This document shows, in pieces, positions 42,068 to 51,500 of a stretch of 64,000 bases of DNA (position 1 is the first letter of the stretch; each line of letters starts with the position of its first letter). Source of the DNA: a virus; the IMG/VR virus record IMGVR_UViG_3300008448_000067, positions 1 through 64,000 of that record; one strand, 5' to 3'. The notes below the pieces were generated by a model. The model did not search any database, had not been told where the DNA came from, and saw only the letters and a list, made by a program, of their open reading frames with translations. The position numbers and the translations under genes are program-made.

Positions 42068-42598
42068 TTATTCTTCCATTAAGTTGATTACGTATGCTTT
42101 TAAACCGCTCGCATCAGCCTTGAGTTTAAAACCAATACTATTAGGATCGTTTATAACTACAGGTGTATCATAGTATTTATTAAAAGATCCGAAGTGAGTT
42201 CCAACTGCAATTGCGGCAGGAGATTCAGGATTGAATAATGTTATCAATCCTGCGAATCCTTCACTTCTTACATACTCTGAATTTTTTTGTTGGAACTCTT
42301 CTGAATACCACCAGGCTCGAGAACCAGATTCTGATTGACCATAAATTGGATGCCTATGGAACATATATAACTTTCTATCATATTTAAAATCATTATAACT
42401 TGCAATCCCAACAGTATAATCATTTACATCATAGCGAATGATAGGATAATCTTTGAGATCATCTATTAAAGCCGCTTTCAGAGCAACATCTCCCATGCGC
42501 TGTCGCTCTTTTGAAATATATGCATATGCTTCATTATATAGTCTATTTAAAAGCTCGTCAGATAGATCTTCAGCATAAACTTTGGTAAGAGTTAACAT
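42068..42598 (-). CDS. unrecognised protein in fibre/baseplate cluster (176 aa)
   Basis: Mixed alpha/beta protein; N-terminal LSDELLNRLYNEAYAYISKE helix, then DYPIIRYDVNDYTVGIASY, KLYMFHRHPIYGQSESGSR, AWWYSEEF and a C-terminal PAAIAVGTHFGSF segment. The alternation of strands and helices and the 'R-x-M-x-x-R-H-P-x-Y-G' patch hint at an acyltransferase-like (GNAT-type) fold, but no acetyl-CoA motif can be shown, so no function is assigned. It could be a modifying enzyme placed among structural genes. The stop abuts the next gene (TAAATG). Confidence 0.7.
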   Translation of the reverse strand: MLTLTKVYAEDLSDELLNRLYNEAYAYISKERQRMGDVALKAALIDDLKDYPIIRYDVNDYTVGIASYNDFKYDRKLYMFHRHPIYGQSESGSRAWWYSEEFQQKNSEYVRSEGFAGLITLFNPESPAAIAVGTHFGSFNKYYDTPVVINDPNSIGFKLKADASGLKAYVINLMEE

Positions 42599-42607
42599 TA
42601 TATATCC

Positions 42608-43144
42608 TTATACAAGCTGAACATTATGTATTTCGTTATCAGCACCAAATGGATTTGTAGTTGGAACCGTGTCTCCATTATCATTGAACCATAGAAATGT
42701 AGTAGAATTGCTTCCACCATCATATGTCCCAGGTACTGCATTTGTAATGACTGATCCATCAAATAAAATTGATTTAGATCCGGCTACATTTCCTGGTAAT
42801 CGTACATTAAACTTATAATCAGGTTGGCTAACATCATAAAAAGTACTTTGCCAGTAACACGAATATGGAGCAAGATCTATGATCGAGCCATCATAACTTC
42901 CATATGGTCCATATGAATCACCGCTGTCATAGCCATGTTCTGATATAATATAACCTTCAGTTCCTTTACCGCCGGGCTGAAGGAAACCATCATTCCCAGT
43001 AGTAATACTACAGTTTAAGAATTCTTTCCAAGCAGAACCATTCCAAACTTTAGCACCTTTTGCTTCTAGCCAAGAAGATCCGTTCCAAGCTTTTTTTTGA
43101 GGAGCTAAAACCCAAGAAGATCCATTCCATGCATATAATGCCAT
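42608..43144 (-). CDS. WNGSxW-module virion protein (178 aa)
   Basis: Three WNGSxW modules in the first 45 residues (AWNGSSWVLA, AWNGSSWLEA, VWNGSAWKEF), related to the N-termini of the 1611- and 331-residue fibre proteins. The remaining ~130 residues are Gly/Ser/Tyr/Asp-rich and beta-like (YGPYGSYDGS, LFDGSVITNAVPG, FLWFNDNGDTVP). There is no enzyme motif. The ATG overlaps the stop of the collagen-like 399-residue protein. Likely a fibre or baseplate accessory that uses the WNG modules for docking (inference). Confidence 0.7.
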   Translation of the reverse strand: MALYAWNGSSWVLAPQKKAWNGSSWLEAKGAKVWNGSAWKEFLNCSITTGNDGFLQPGGKGTEGYIISEHGYDSGDSYGPYGSYDGSIIDLAPYSCYWQSTFYDVSQPDYKFNVRLPGNVAGSKSILFDGSVITNAVPGTYDGGSNSTTFLWFNDNGDTVPTTNPFGADNEIHNVQLV

Positions 43145-44343
43145 TAGATCTTAATCCAAATATCGCCTTGGTTAGAAGCGGTTGGTGTGCCAGATTGAAC
43201 AAATACTTGTCCACCACTAGTATATCCACTGGTTACATGTCTAAGAATAGGAGCAGCTGCTGTTGCTGCATCTCCCTTAGATCCAGTAAATCCAGTTCCA
43301 CCAGCAGTACCTTGTGATCCAACGAATCCTGTAGCACCCTGTGATCCAGTGAATCCAGTAGCACCAGTATTTCCTACTGAACCAGTGAAGCCAGTAGCAC
43401 CGGTTCCACCAGTTCCACCAGCAGTACCCTGTGAACCAGTAAATCCAGTAGTACCAGGATCACCAATGGTTCCTCGTGAACCGGTAAAGCCAGTCCCACC
43501 GTTTGTTCCAGCAGTACCCTGTGATCCAGTAAATCCGGTAGCACCAGTAGAACCAGGATCACCAATGGTTCCTCGCGATCCAGTAAATCCAGTTCCACCA
43601 GTTCCACCAGCAGTACCTTGTGATCCAGTAAATCCAGCGCCTACTGATCCAGTAAATCCGGTTCCACCAGTTCCACCAGCAGTACCTTGTGATCCAACAA
43701 ATCCTGTAGATCCAATAGAACCAGTAAATCCAGTTCCACCAGTAGAACCAGCAGAACCAGTCCAACCAATATTACCCTGTGATCCAGTAAATCCTATAGA
43801 TCCAGCCGATCCTGTAAAGCCTATTGAACCTGTAAAACCAGCGCCTTGTACCCAAGAAACGTTGAATCCATCAGTTTTTAAATAATAACCTGGTAAACCT
43901 GTTTGAGTTGGCAAAAGATTATTAATTGCAGTAACTGCTGTATTTCCACCGGTGCCACCACGAAGAACTGGTAAAATACCATCACCAACTGATGATGCAT
44001 TTACATAAAGCCCGGTAGAATTTGCTATAATACCAGATTGCGCTCTGATATTAATTAAAACACCGTTTGCAGTAACAATAGAATTAGCGAAATAGAGATT
44101 TCCAGCATAAACATCAAATGTTCTACTAGTGTTACCCAGAGCTTTACCGTTAGCAGTAGGAATTAAGTCGCCTGCAATAGATGTGTTACTATAGGTAAGA
44201 TTCCCAGTAACGTTTAAGTCACCTTCTACACTGAGCGTTTGCTTAACAATGGCGTGAGCATTGATCGTGGCGTTTGCTTGAAACAGCGAAACACCATCTG
44301 TTACTAACAATCCATTATCGATTTTAAAATTAGTATTCGCCAT
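43144..44343 (-). CDS. short collagen-like fibre (399 aa)
   Basis: Residues 1-165 form a beta-rich N-terminal part with the phage 'node' pattern NFKIDNGLLVTDGVSLFQ, SVEGDLNVTGNLTYSN and GNLYFANSIVTANG, common in marine phage fibres. Residues ~168-360 are Gly-X-Y repeats with GFTGSQGTAGGTGGT variants. The C-terminal ~35 residues (FVQSGTPTASNQGDIWIKI) match the short inserts of the large collagen fibre (DDLWVDSD type). It differs from the other two collagen-like fibres in using more Thr-Gly-Gly units. Coupled on both sides. Confidence 0.8.
   Translation of the reverse strand: MANTNFKIDNGLLVTDGVSLFQANATINAHAIVKQTLSVEGDLNVTGNLTYSNTSIAGDLIPTANGKALGNTSRTFDVYAGNLYFANSIVTANGVLINIRAQSGIIANSTGLYVNASSVGDGILPVLRGGTGGNTAVTAINNLLPTQTGLPGYYLKTDGFNVSWVQGAGFTGSIGFTGSAGSIGFTGSQGNIGWTGSAGSTGGTGFTGSIGSTGFVGSQGTAGGTGGTGFTGSVGAGFTGSQGTAGGTGGTGFTGSRGTIGDPGSTGATGFTGSQGTAGTNGGTGFTGSRGTIGDPGTTGFTGSQGTAGGTGGTGATGFTGSVGNTGATGFTGSQGATGFVGSQGTAGGTGFTGSKGDAATAAAPILRHVTSGYTSGGQVFVQSGTPTASNQGDIWIKI
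43268..43840 (-). repeat. Gly-X-Y coding repeat block in the short fibre
   Basis: Tandem units coding GFTGSQGTAGGTGGT- and GFTGSRGTIGDPGTT-type segments, with long stretches repeated nearly exactly (for example around 43440-43480 and 43550-43600). Confidence 0.85.
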
Positions 44344-44350
44344 GTTGACC

Positions 44351-46192
44351 TTACTTGATTAGATGTGCTACAACTTTTACTGCTGAGTTTGCTACAGATT
44401 GTACAAGATATAGATTAACATTGGCAGTATCTGTGTTTGCCGTAAATGTTCCGAGTGGAGATGAACCACCATTTGATGATACAGTACCGTATACAGTTAT
44501 AAATGCACTGGAAGAATTATCATGAGCAAGAACTAGTTCAGAAAGTTGTGTGTTTCCATTTTTGACTTGTACTTCAAATTTACCAGAAGAATATGTTGCT
44601 TTCGGGAATCTATAAACTAATACTGATCCAATTGTAGATCCGACATCAGCGTTTGCAGCTACATCAACAACATAATCTGTTTGGAATGTTGTTGTGTTTG
44701 CAATACTTAATGTATTTGATAGAGTCGTAGTACCAAGAACCGTAAGAGTTCCGTCAGTCTCAATAGCAGTTGAAGTAATAAACGTATTAACTGTTGTGTT
44801 GCCAACATTAATTCTAGCGGTTGTTAAGTTGACATTCGCGCCGACGTTGATTGTCGATGAAGCGTTAGCTGTAGGAGTATTAATATTACCTGACGCTGTA
44901 GTGAGACCGGTAATGCCGAGTGTGCTCAGAGCATTCGCTGCGCCTGAAACTCCAAATGTACTTAATGCATTGGCTGCACCAGAAACTCCAAACGTACTTA
45001 ATGTATTAGCTGCACCGGTCACTGAAAGAGTATTTGATAAGACGGTTGCACCAACAACAGTAAGTGTGCCATCGGTTTCAATAGCAGTTGAGGTGAGGAA
45101 TGTATTAACTGTAGTATTACCAACGGTAATTCTAGCAGTTGTCAGATTTACGTTTGCGCCGACGTTGATTGTCGATGAAGCGTTAGCTGTAGGAGTATTA
45201 ATATTACCTGAAGCTGTAGTGAGACCGGTAATATTTAATGTATTTGATAATGTAGCAGCTCCGAGCACAGTGAGTGTGCCATCGGTTTCAATAGCAGTTG
45301 AAGTAATAAACGTATTAACTGTTGTGTTGCCAACATTAATTCTTGCAGCTGTCAGATTTACGTTTGCGCCGACATTTACCGCGGATGACGCGTTAGCCGT
45401 CGGAGTATTAAGATTACCAGAAGCGGTAGTAAGTCCAGTAACAGTTAATGTATTTGATAACGTAGCCGCACCAGTCACTGCAATTGTGTTTGCAAAGTTG
45501 GCATTCGAAACTACATTTGCAGCACCACTAATAGTTAGATAGCTGGTTGGTGTAATTGTAAGATTTGCTGTGCCAGTCCAAGATCCATTGCCAACTACAC
45601 TGCTGAATGTTGAATTGCCGACATAAAGAGATGTAGCATTTCCATAAACATTAGCACCAATGGCTACAACTGTAGTATTACCAACAAAGAGACCTGTGTT
45701 AAAAGCAGTCGGTGTGATGTTTGCTGTAGATGTAGTATTTGCAATTTGAATGCGGCTAGGTGAAATATTTGTGTTGACAGTACTGCTAGATTGTGTTATA
45801 ATCAGACTACTGTTTACAATAGAATTAGCTGTTCCTAAGCCGAGATAGATACCAACAGGACCTAAGAAGCTATTGGAAGTGGTGTTACCAACTAGTACTC
45901 GTATACCAGCATCAGCAGCAACGTAAGCAGTAGCATTTGTAGTTATAACTAGATTTGCTGAAAGACCGTTAACATTGCCGCCACGCAGTGCATTAGTAAC
46001 AACTAAGGTGTTTGCTCCAAATGTACCCCACAGCTGACCAGTTCTACTGATTGTAGAATTGCCAGTGCTGCCAACAGTGGTATTTGCTGTAACAATTTCA
46101 GTCGACAGAGAGTTTAGTAACTCATTTGTTTTGAGTAACCATATTTCAAAGCTGTCAGTAATGATATCAACATTAGCTACTTGTCTAGACAT
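44351..46192 (-). CDS. repeat-rich virion (fibre/baseplate) protein (613 aa)
   Basis: N-terminal docking region with VDIITDSFEIWLLKTNELLN (residues 7-26), an opening seen in marine phage fibre proteins, then Asn/Thr/Ser/Ala-rich beta repeats. Three copies of a 70-residue unit (TTASGNINTPTANAS, INVGANVNLTTARI, GNTTVNTFLTSTAIETDG, TLSNTL) lie in the second half, with a 3 x 12-residue sub-repeat (GAANALSTFGVS) between two of them. The C-terminal ~110 residues form a separate beta domain. The start overlaps the stop of the coiled-coil gene. Confidence 0.8.
   Translation of the reverse strand: MSRQVANVDIITDSFEIWLLKTNELLNSLSTEIVTANTTVGSTGNSTISRTGQLWGTFGANTLVVTNALRGGNVNGLSANLVITTNATAYVAADAGIRVLVGNTTSNSFLGPVGIYLGLGTANSIVNSSLIITQSSSTVNTNISPSRIQIANTTSTANITPTAFNTGLFVGNTTVVAIGANVYGNATSLYVGNSTFSSVVGNGSWTGTANLTITPTSYLTISGAANVVSNANFANTIAVTGAATLSNTLTVTGLTTASGNLNTPTANASSAVNVGANVNLTAARINVGNTTVNTFITSTAIETDGTLTVLGAATLSNTLNITGLTTASGNINTPTANASSTINVGANVNLTTARITVGNTTVNTFLTSTAIETDGTLTVVGATVLSNTLSVTGAANTLSTFGVSGAANALSTFGVSGAANALSTLGITGLTTASGNINTPTANASSTINVGANVNLTTARINVGNTTVNTFITSTAIETDGTLTVLGTTTLSNTLSIANTTTFQTDYVVDVAANADVGSTIGSVLVYRFPKATYSSGKFEVQVKNGNTQLSELVLAHDNSSSAFITVYGTVSSNGGSSPLGTFTANTDTANVNLYLVQSVANSAVKVVAHLIK
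44713..45450 (-). repeat. three 210-base direct repeats within the 613-residue protein gene
   Basis: Units at about 44713-44922, 45031-45240 and 45241-45450, with long identical runs; a 108-base insertion made of three 36-base sub-repeats separates the first two. All lengths are multiples of three, so copy-number change would keep the frame. Confidence 0.85.
45774..45802 (+). promoter_or_regulatory. antisense sigma70-consensus promoter in the 613-residue protein gene
   Basis: TTGACA (45774-45779), 17 bases, TATAAT (45797-45802): all 12 consensus positions at the optimal spacing, pointing rightward against the minus-strand structural genes. No plus-strand gene follows, so any product would be an antisense RNA. 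Confidence 0.5.
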
Positions 46193-46401
46193 TAATTTCT
46201 TCCGTTAACTAACTGTAATAATAGACTTTTGATATCACGAAGATCGTTTTCAACTTCATCTATTCTTTTACATAAACTGTTATTCTTTTTATTCGCCTCA
46301 CGAGCAGCTACGAACTTTTTATATTCTTCTTCATTGGTGTTTATAATAACACCACTGTTAGTGTCTTTAACATAACCATGGTGATCTGTTTTCGCTAGCA
46401 T
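46192..46401 (-). CDS. small coiled-coil protein of the baseplate cluster (69 aa)
   Basis: Begins MLAKTDHHGYVKDTNSGVII, then NTNEEEYKKFVAAREANKK, and ends in a short coiled coil (RIDEVENDLRDIKSLLLQLV). Proteins with the 'GYxKDxxxGxxINTNxxEYxxFxxxR' opening plus coiled coil are common beside baseplate genes in T4-like and other large myoviruses; the role is unknown to me. Both ends overlap neighbours as TAATG, implying obligatory co-translation with the 691- and 613-residue proteins. Confidence 0.78.
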   Translation of the reverse strand: MLAKTDHHGYVKDTNSGVIINTNEEEYKKFVAAREANKKNNSLCKRIDEVENDLRDIKSLLLQLVNGRN

Positions 46402-48476
46402 TATGCGGACACTCCAATTACCTGAAGCTGTTCTACTCTTGGTATAACATGTGTTGTTTCAGAAAGTAGAACAACTTTAAGTTGCATTGTATTATACGTA
46501 TCAAATTCAGTATAAGACGAAGTTACATATCTAGCAACATTATCATTAGCAATGTTATTCCATGCTGTATTCTTATATTTTAATTGATCAACATTAACAT
46601 CACCAATAATGTTCACATTAGTGATTGGTTTAAACGTTGTAATAGCTGTGGTGTTAACACTAGCAACTGGAAATACTTGATGATTTTCTGTAGTAAGAAC
46701 ACTGTATACTCGAATAAGATCTCCAACAGCAATATTACCAACCTGAGAGAGAGTAGTAGTAATTGTATTGCTACTCAGAGTAGTCTGGAAGTTTCCAGCT
46801 AAACTTGAACTGACTTCAGGGTATTGTGGAAGTGAATAAGTATATTCCCAAATATCTCTAGGATCTTCAGTACTATATCGAGCAGTGTTATTCTTTAACT
46901 CTAATGGCGACCATGACTTATCATCAAATGCTTCTTTGTCAGCCGAGTTATGAAGCTTGGCGTAAACTTTAATCTGAGTTCCTGCAGGGCGATACGCTGC
47001 AAGATATACAACGACGTCTTCAGCATATCTACCTTCACCAAACTGAATCTTCTTAGAAACATATTTAGATTTAGCAAGTCCATTGCGATCTACTTCAGTA
47101 TCATAATTAGCAATTCCACCACGCGTGGTTGTAGTTACATTATTAATATCATTCTGATAGAAGAAGAAATCTAATTCGCCGGTATCAATATATGGCACAG
47201 AGAATCGATTAACATCAGATGTAGTTACATTGAATGTTATATTAGCAACAGCAGATTTTCTGTTTGCACCATATAGATTAGAGTTATCTACTTCTAAAGA
47301 TCTTGAAAGAATATATGATGCTCGAGGAGCACTATTGAATTTTAATAGTTCTAAATTAGTAGAAGTTGCTGGCATTTGATTAGACGAATTAGCAATATTG
47401 TAGTTCATAGTATATGTAGAACTAATAGGATTTCCAACTAAGAAGCTCGGTTTGAAGTTATCTACTTGGAATCTATCAATTGTTGCAACATTAGCAGAAG
47501 CGCCGGATCGAATTCCAGTAATTCTTGTTCCGACTGCAAATTTAGAAGTAGTATTAGCTGAAGAATCGACTAAATACACTTTATATTTACTATAATCTGT
47601 AAAATACACAGTGGCCACCGGTGGAACTTTAAATCCAATACCAGTTGCATTAAAACTAGGATATCTGTCAACGGTGATTGACGTGTCACTATTAATATTA
47701 GTGATAGTGACAATATCTCTATTACTACCATCAATTAATACAACCTTATTATCAATAGCATAATTGGTAAAAGTTGTTGTAGTTCCAGTGATTATATTAT
47801 TTGAGTTTGTGAATGTTACTGTGCCTGTAGCATTAGCAACATTCGAATATACCCACTCACCACCAATAAGAGAACCAGAAGAAGTATTGTCAATTGTAAA
47901 GAATTCATATTCTTTATTCACTAGTGGAATTGTTATATTATTAGCAACAAATTGTGCTACTTTAACTCTAAATTTAAGATCTTTATCACTTAACTTATCA
48001 TAACTATCAAAGTTTGTTGATTTATAAAGATACCCATCAAATCTAGATTGTGAACCAGGAGAAGCAATATTAGTTGCTCCTCCTGCACTAATTATTCTAT
48101 CACCCTGAACGTTAGTCCAAATATCATACGCTGGATCGTTATACTTTATAGCAATTCCATAAAAGCTACCAGTCTTAACTCTGACCGGATTAGAAAATCC
48201 AACTACTGTAGGAGTCTGAGCATCATTACTAATATTAACAGAATCGTATTCAATAAACTTTACGGAATTTAATAGTGTAGAATTTGGAAGTGGCGCATCA
48301 TTTTCTACAGTACAAATCCAGACGTTCAGTCCTGGTTTTGCAGTACCACTAATATTAGCATTTTCTACTGGCTTTGCTTTAAAAAATAAATCAATAGACG
48401 TTAACATGATTTCAGTCGCGTTAGCAACTGTTTCAGGATTTACGTAAAACGTTTGGATGTAGTCAAAATTAGACAT
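46401..48476 (-). CDS. virion structural (baseplate/fibre-connecting) protein (691 aa)
   Basis: Long beta-rich protein starting SNFDYIQTFYVNPETVANAT, followed by a conserved-looking SIDLFFKAKP and a domain with LNVWICTVENDAPLP and FYGIAIKYND. No catalytic motif. It lies where T4 carries the gp9-gp10-gp11 baseplate-periphery genes and follows the DUF4815-type gene, so a baseplate or fibre-connector role is likely. A good AGAGGAATTA ribosome site precedes ATG 48476, and a perfect late promoter sits 23-30 bases upstream: the leader of the run down to 41.5 kb. Confidence 0.78.
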   Translation of the reverse strand: MSNFDYIQTFYVNPETVANATEIMLTSIDLFFKAKPVENANISGTAKPGLNVWICTVENDAPLPNSTLLNSVKFIEYDSVNISNDAQTPTVVGFSNPVRVKTGSFYGIAIKYNDPAYDIWTNVQGDRIISAGGATNIASPGSQSRFDGYLYKSTNFDSYDKLSDKDLKFRVKVAQFVANNITIPLVNKEYEFFTIDNTSSGSLIGGEWVYSNVANATGTVTFTNSNNIITGTTTTFTNYAIDNKVVLIDGSNRDIVTITNINSDTSITVDRYPSFNATGIGFKVPPVATVYFTDYSKYKVYLVDSSANTTSKFAVGTRITGIRSGASANVATIDRFQVDNFKPSFLVGNPISSTYTMNYNIANSSNQMPATSTNLELLKFNSAPRASYILSRSLEVDNSNLYGANRKSAVANITFNVTTSDVNRFSVPYIDTGELDFFFYQNDINNVTTTTRGGIANYDTEVDRNGLAKSKYVSKKIQFGEGRYAEDVVVYLAAYRPAGTQIKVYAKLHNSADKEAFDDKSWSPLELKNNTARYSTEDPRDIWEYTYSLPQYPEVSSSLAGNFQTTLSSNTITTTLSQVGNIAVGDLIRVYSVLTTENHQVFPVASVNTTAITTFKPITNVNIIGDVNVDQLKYKNTAWNNIANDNVARYVTSSYTEFDTYNTMQLKVVLLSETTHVIPRVEQLQVIGVSA

Positions 48477-48498
48477 TAATTCCTCTTAATCTTTTGTT

Positions 48499-48506
48499 TA
48501 TTTATA
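48499..48506 (-). promoter_or_regulatory. late promoter for the 691-residue gene run (TATAAATA)
   Basis: A perfect TATAAATA on the minus strand, between the stop of the 1776-residue gene and ATG 48476. It probably drives all seven or eight genes down to 41529. Confidence 0.8.
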
Positions 48507-48510
48507 TTAA

Positions 48511-51500
48511 TCAAACTAACTGCTCGTAGTTATCAGATAAAGATTTAAACCCACCTGAGTAAGTAACGTTTTTAGTATCAATAGCATCATTGATAGCTTG
48601 TGAAGTATACGTATCAGTTGTTTGAGTAGTTATGGTATAATCAGTTGTGGTTGAGGACATCGTGGCAGTTTGTGTTGAATTCAAGCCAGTTGTAGTTCCA
48701 TAGTCATATGGAATATAGCTGTAATATTTAATGCCAATTGAACCTGATGCATCTGAGTTGCCATCATATGATTGTACAGAAAATACTTTAGTTCCTGCAG
48801 CAGCAGCAGCGAGCTTGTTTCTTTGCTGTAAATCAGATGTAGCTTCATCGATTCCAGCATCATAGTAGAAGTCGAAATTAAGAATACCATTGACATCTGA
48901 TAGTAGACCAGATGTATTAGTTGTAGATGTTCTTGTCTGTGAACATTTACTTGTCTTATCTTCATTGTCAAATATAAATTTGTGATATGTATTCGGTTTT
49001 AGTCCAGTAATCGAAATACTAAATCTTTGTGCATCAGCTATATAATCACCAAGGTTTATCGAACCATAATAATCAAAGTATGCAAATTGATTAGAAAGCA
49101 TAATCGTAAAATCTGCTGGACTGACTTGATAAACTAGACCATTGTAGTCAAAGTTAGCTGCATTTGGCACAATCTTTGTAACAGTTGTTACTACATCTGA
49201 TGGATAGTATAGTTTAAATCCAAATGTACCGGCTTTGGCATCCTGGAATAGACCACTATCAAACTTACCTTTATAAATGCGTAACTTATAGTAAATACCA
49301 TCATTTGGACTATGAGTCCAAAGAAGTTTGAAGTGATCCTGAATCCATCCACCAACTGGACCAGTTGATTTGCGCTCCATAGAACCAGGGTGTTCGATCT
49401 TTCTTCCATCATTTAGAACAGACAGATTCTTTGCAGTAATATCTGTTGTAGTGATAGGAAGAGCTGATGCTGAGTTGTATGTTGAAATATACTCTCCACC
49501 AGCAGTTGAAGATTGGAATACTTCAAGAGCAAGATCATTATCGCGCCCGTTAATATAAAATTCTACTGGACCTGATAGTGCACTAAACGTATAGAAGAAC
49601 TCTTCATAAACTGAACCAGTGCTACTCAGAGAAGTACTGCGCTGAGACTGAAGTGCAATAGATGTCTGTTGAGTCACAGTGGTTACTGTAATTGGACCTT
49701 CTACAGTACCATCAGTTGCATCATTTTGAGAAATAAGAGTAAATTCATTGTATGGAAGAGTCACAACTCCGGATGATCCATCATCCGGACGGAAAGAAAG
49801 ATTCAATTCTGACAGCCGCGGCCAAAGTTGATCGTCTTTAATTGTAGCATAAAACTCAGGATTACCAAGATCTGCATAGTTATAATCTGTGAATGGATCA
49901 ACAAAGAAACCAAAGCGGAAGCGATCTATCAATGAATCAGCTGAAGAAGGAATAAATCTAGACTTGGCTAGAGCTTCTGCTAATGTGAATGATACGTAAT
50001 ATTCAAGATCTTTGATTCTCTTTTCAAGAGAAGCGATGTCAGCCATTTTGTACCCCTTGACCTGAATACGCGATCGGTCAGTGGTACCAATATTAGAAGT
50101 TACAGTGTAAAGCCCTATTCTACGCCCATAAGATTCTGTTGCTATCTTTGTATCAATGATTTTTGCCATATCATTTGAAAGAGATTGCGGCAATGAAGGG
50201 TACGGAGGAATAGTTAGAATTTGTAGTGTTAAACTATTCTTTGGCTCCGGTGGAATATCACTAATAAATCCACTTTTACCAGTACGAACAATAAATTGTC
50301 CTGTGCTGCTTAGAACAACACGATCTGATCTACCAAGATAATATTCTATGCTTGCAGTTAGATCTGTATCCGGCGTTGGGAAATACTTTTCAGATGCTGT
50401 AAAGCGATCCGCTGAAGCCGGTTCACCGGGGTTAATAATACTAGCAGCGTTTGCTCCAGCAGCAACTGTTGAAATTTCTTTAATTAAATTAATTGTATTT
50501 GCTGAGCGCGGCCGGAAATCATATTGATCACGAAGATCATAATAAACTCCACTTGTTCCAAGCATTTCTGGAATTTCTAGTGTGTGAATGCTCGATGATA
50601 CAGAAAGAGCATCAAAATTTAAAGTATCATCGATAGTATAAGAACTAACAGTTTTTACACCAATATCACCGCCACTAAATACATCATATTTTATAAGTAG
50701 TACAACATCAGTTCCAAGTTCAACGGCCCGTGGCTTTCTATATAGATAAGAAGTATCTAGATAGTCTTCTTTCTGATTGGTGTCAATGTAGAAATCATTT
50801 GTAATATCTGTTACACCATATGTATTAGCAGTAAAGAAGATTGGTTGACCTGTGAACGTATGATTTTCTGAGGTGGCAGAAGCAGTAATAGTTAAATTGG
50901 CTCCACCACGAGTAGAAGCAAGAGCCATACCAGTACTATTTGCGTATACAGCATAATATGTTGCTGCTCCAGAAAGTCCTCCAAGCGTTGTAGTAGAGTT
51001 TGCATAAACAAAAGAATCTCCATTAGCAAAAGGATTGTTGCTGACTTGAATAAACGCGTTTGCTGTAGCTGAATTTATAACACCAGTATTTGCATTGAAA
51101 GTCTTAGCTACTGAAGCGCCATTGGCCGAATATACTTTTGTTAAGCGGAACGCATCAGATACTCCAAGAGCCCATGGTCCACGAACTGAACCAGAATTAT
51201 TAGAGCAAACTACACGAGTATAAACTCCACGTTCACTAGTTTTACCAGTTGAGCTTACATTTACTCGAGTAGCGTTATATGTAATCATTAGATTTGCAGA
51301 TGATGATGCATTACTCGTATTAGCAATATTACTTCCCAGATAAATTGTCATCTGTTGGCTATTAGACACATTTACGTTTGCCCATCGCGTAGATTTTGTC
51401 GACAATGATATAGGAACATTCTTAGGGAAGTACATTGTAGCACTACCACCAGTGAACGTTTGTCCTGGCCCAGCTGTAAGAATCATTGATGACGTATTGG

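Noticed and set aside
43349-43885. Plus-strand Pro/Val-rich frame opposite the short collagen fibre
   Set aside because: Antisense of the Gly-X-Y repeats, with no start signal.
44694-45542. Plus-strand 282-codon frame rich in Val, Leu and Ala that could look like a membrane protein
   Set aside because: It mirrors the three 210-base repeats of the minus-strand 613-residue gene, so the hydrophobic pattern is a by-product of Asn/Thr codons read in reverse. It ends before the antisense promoter at 45774.
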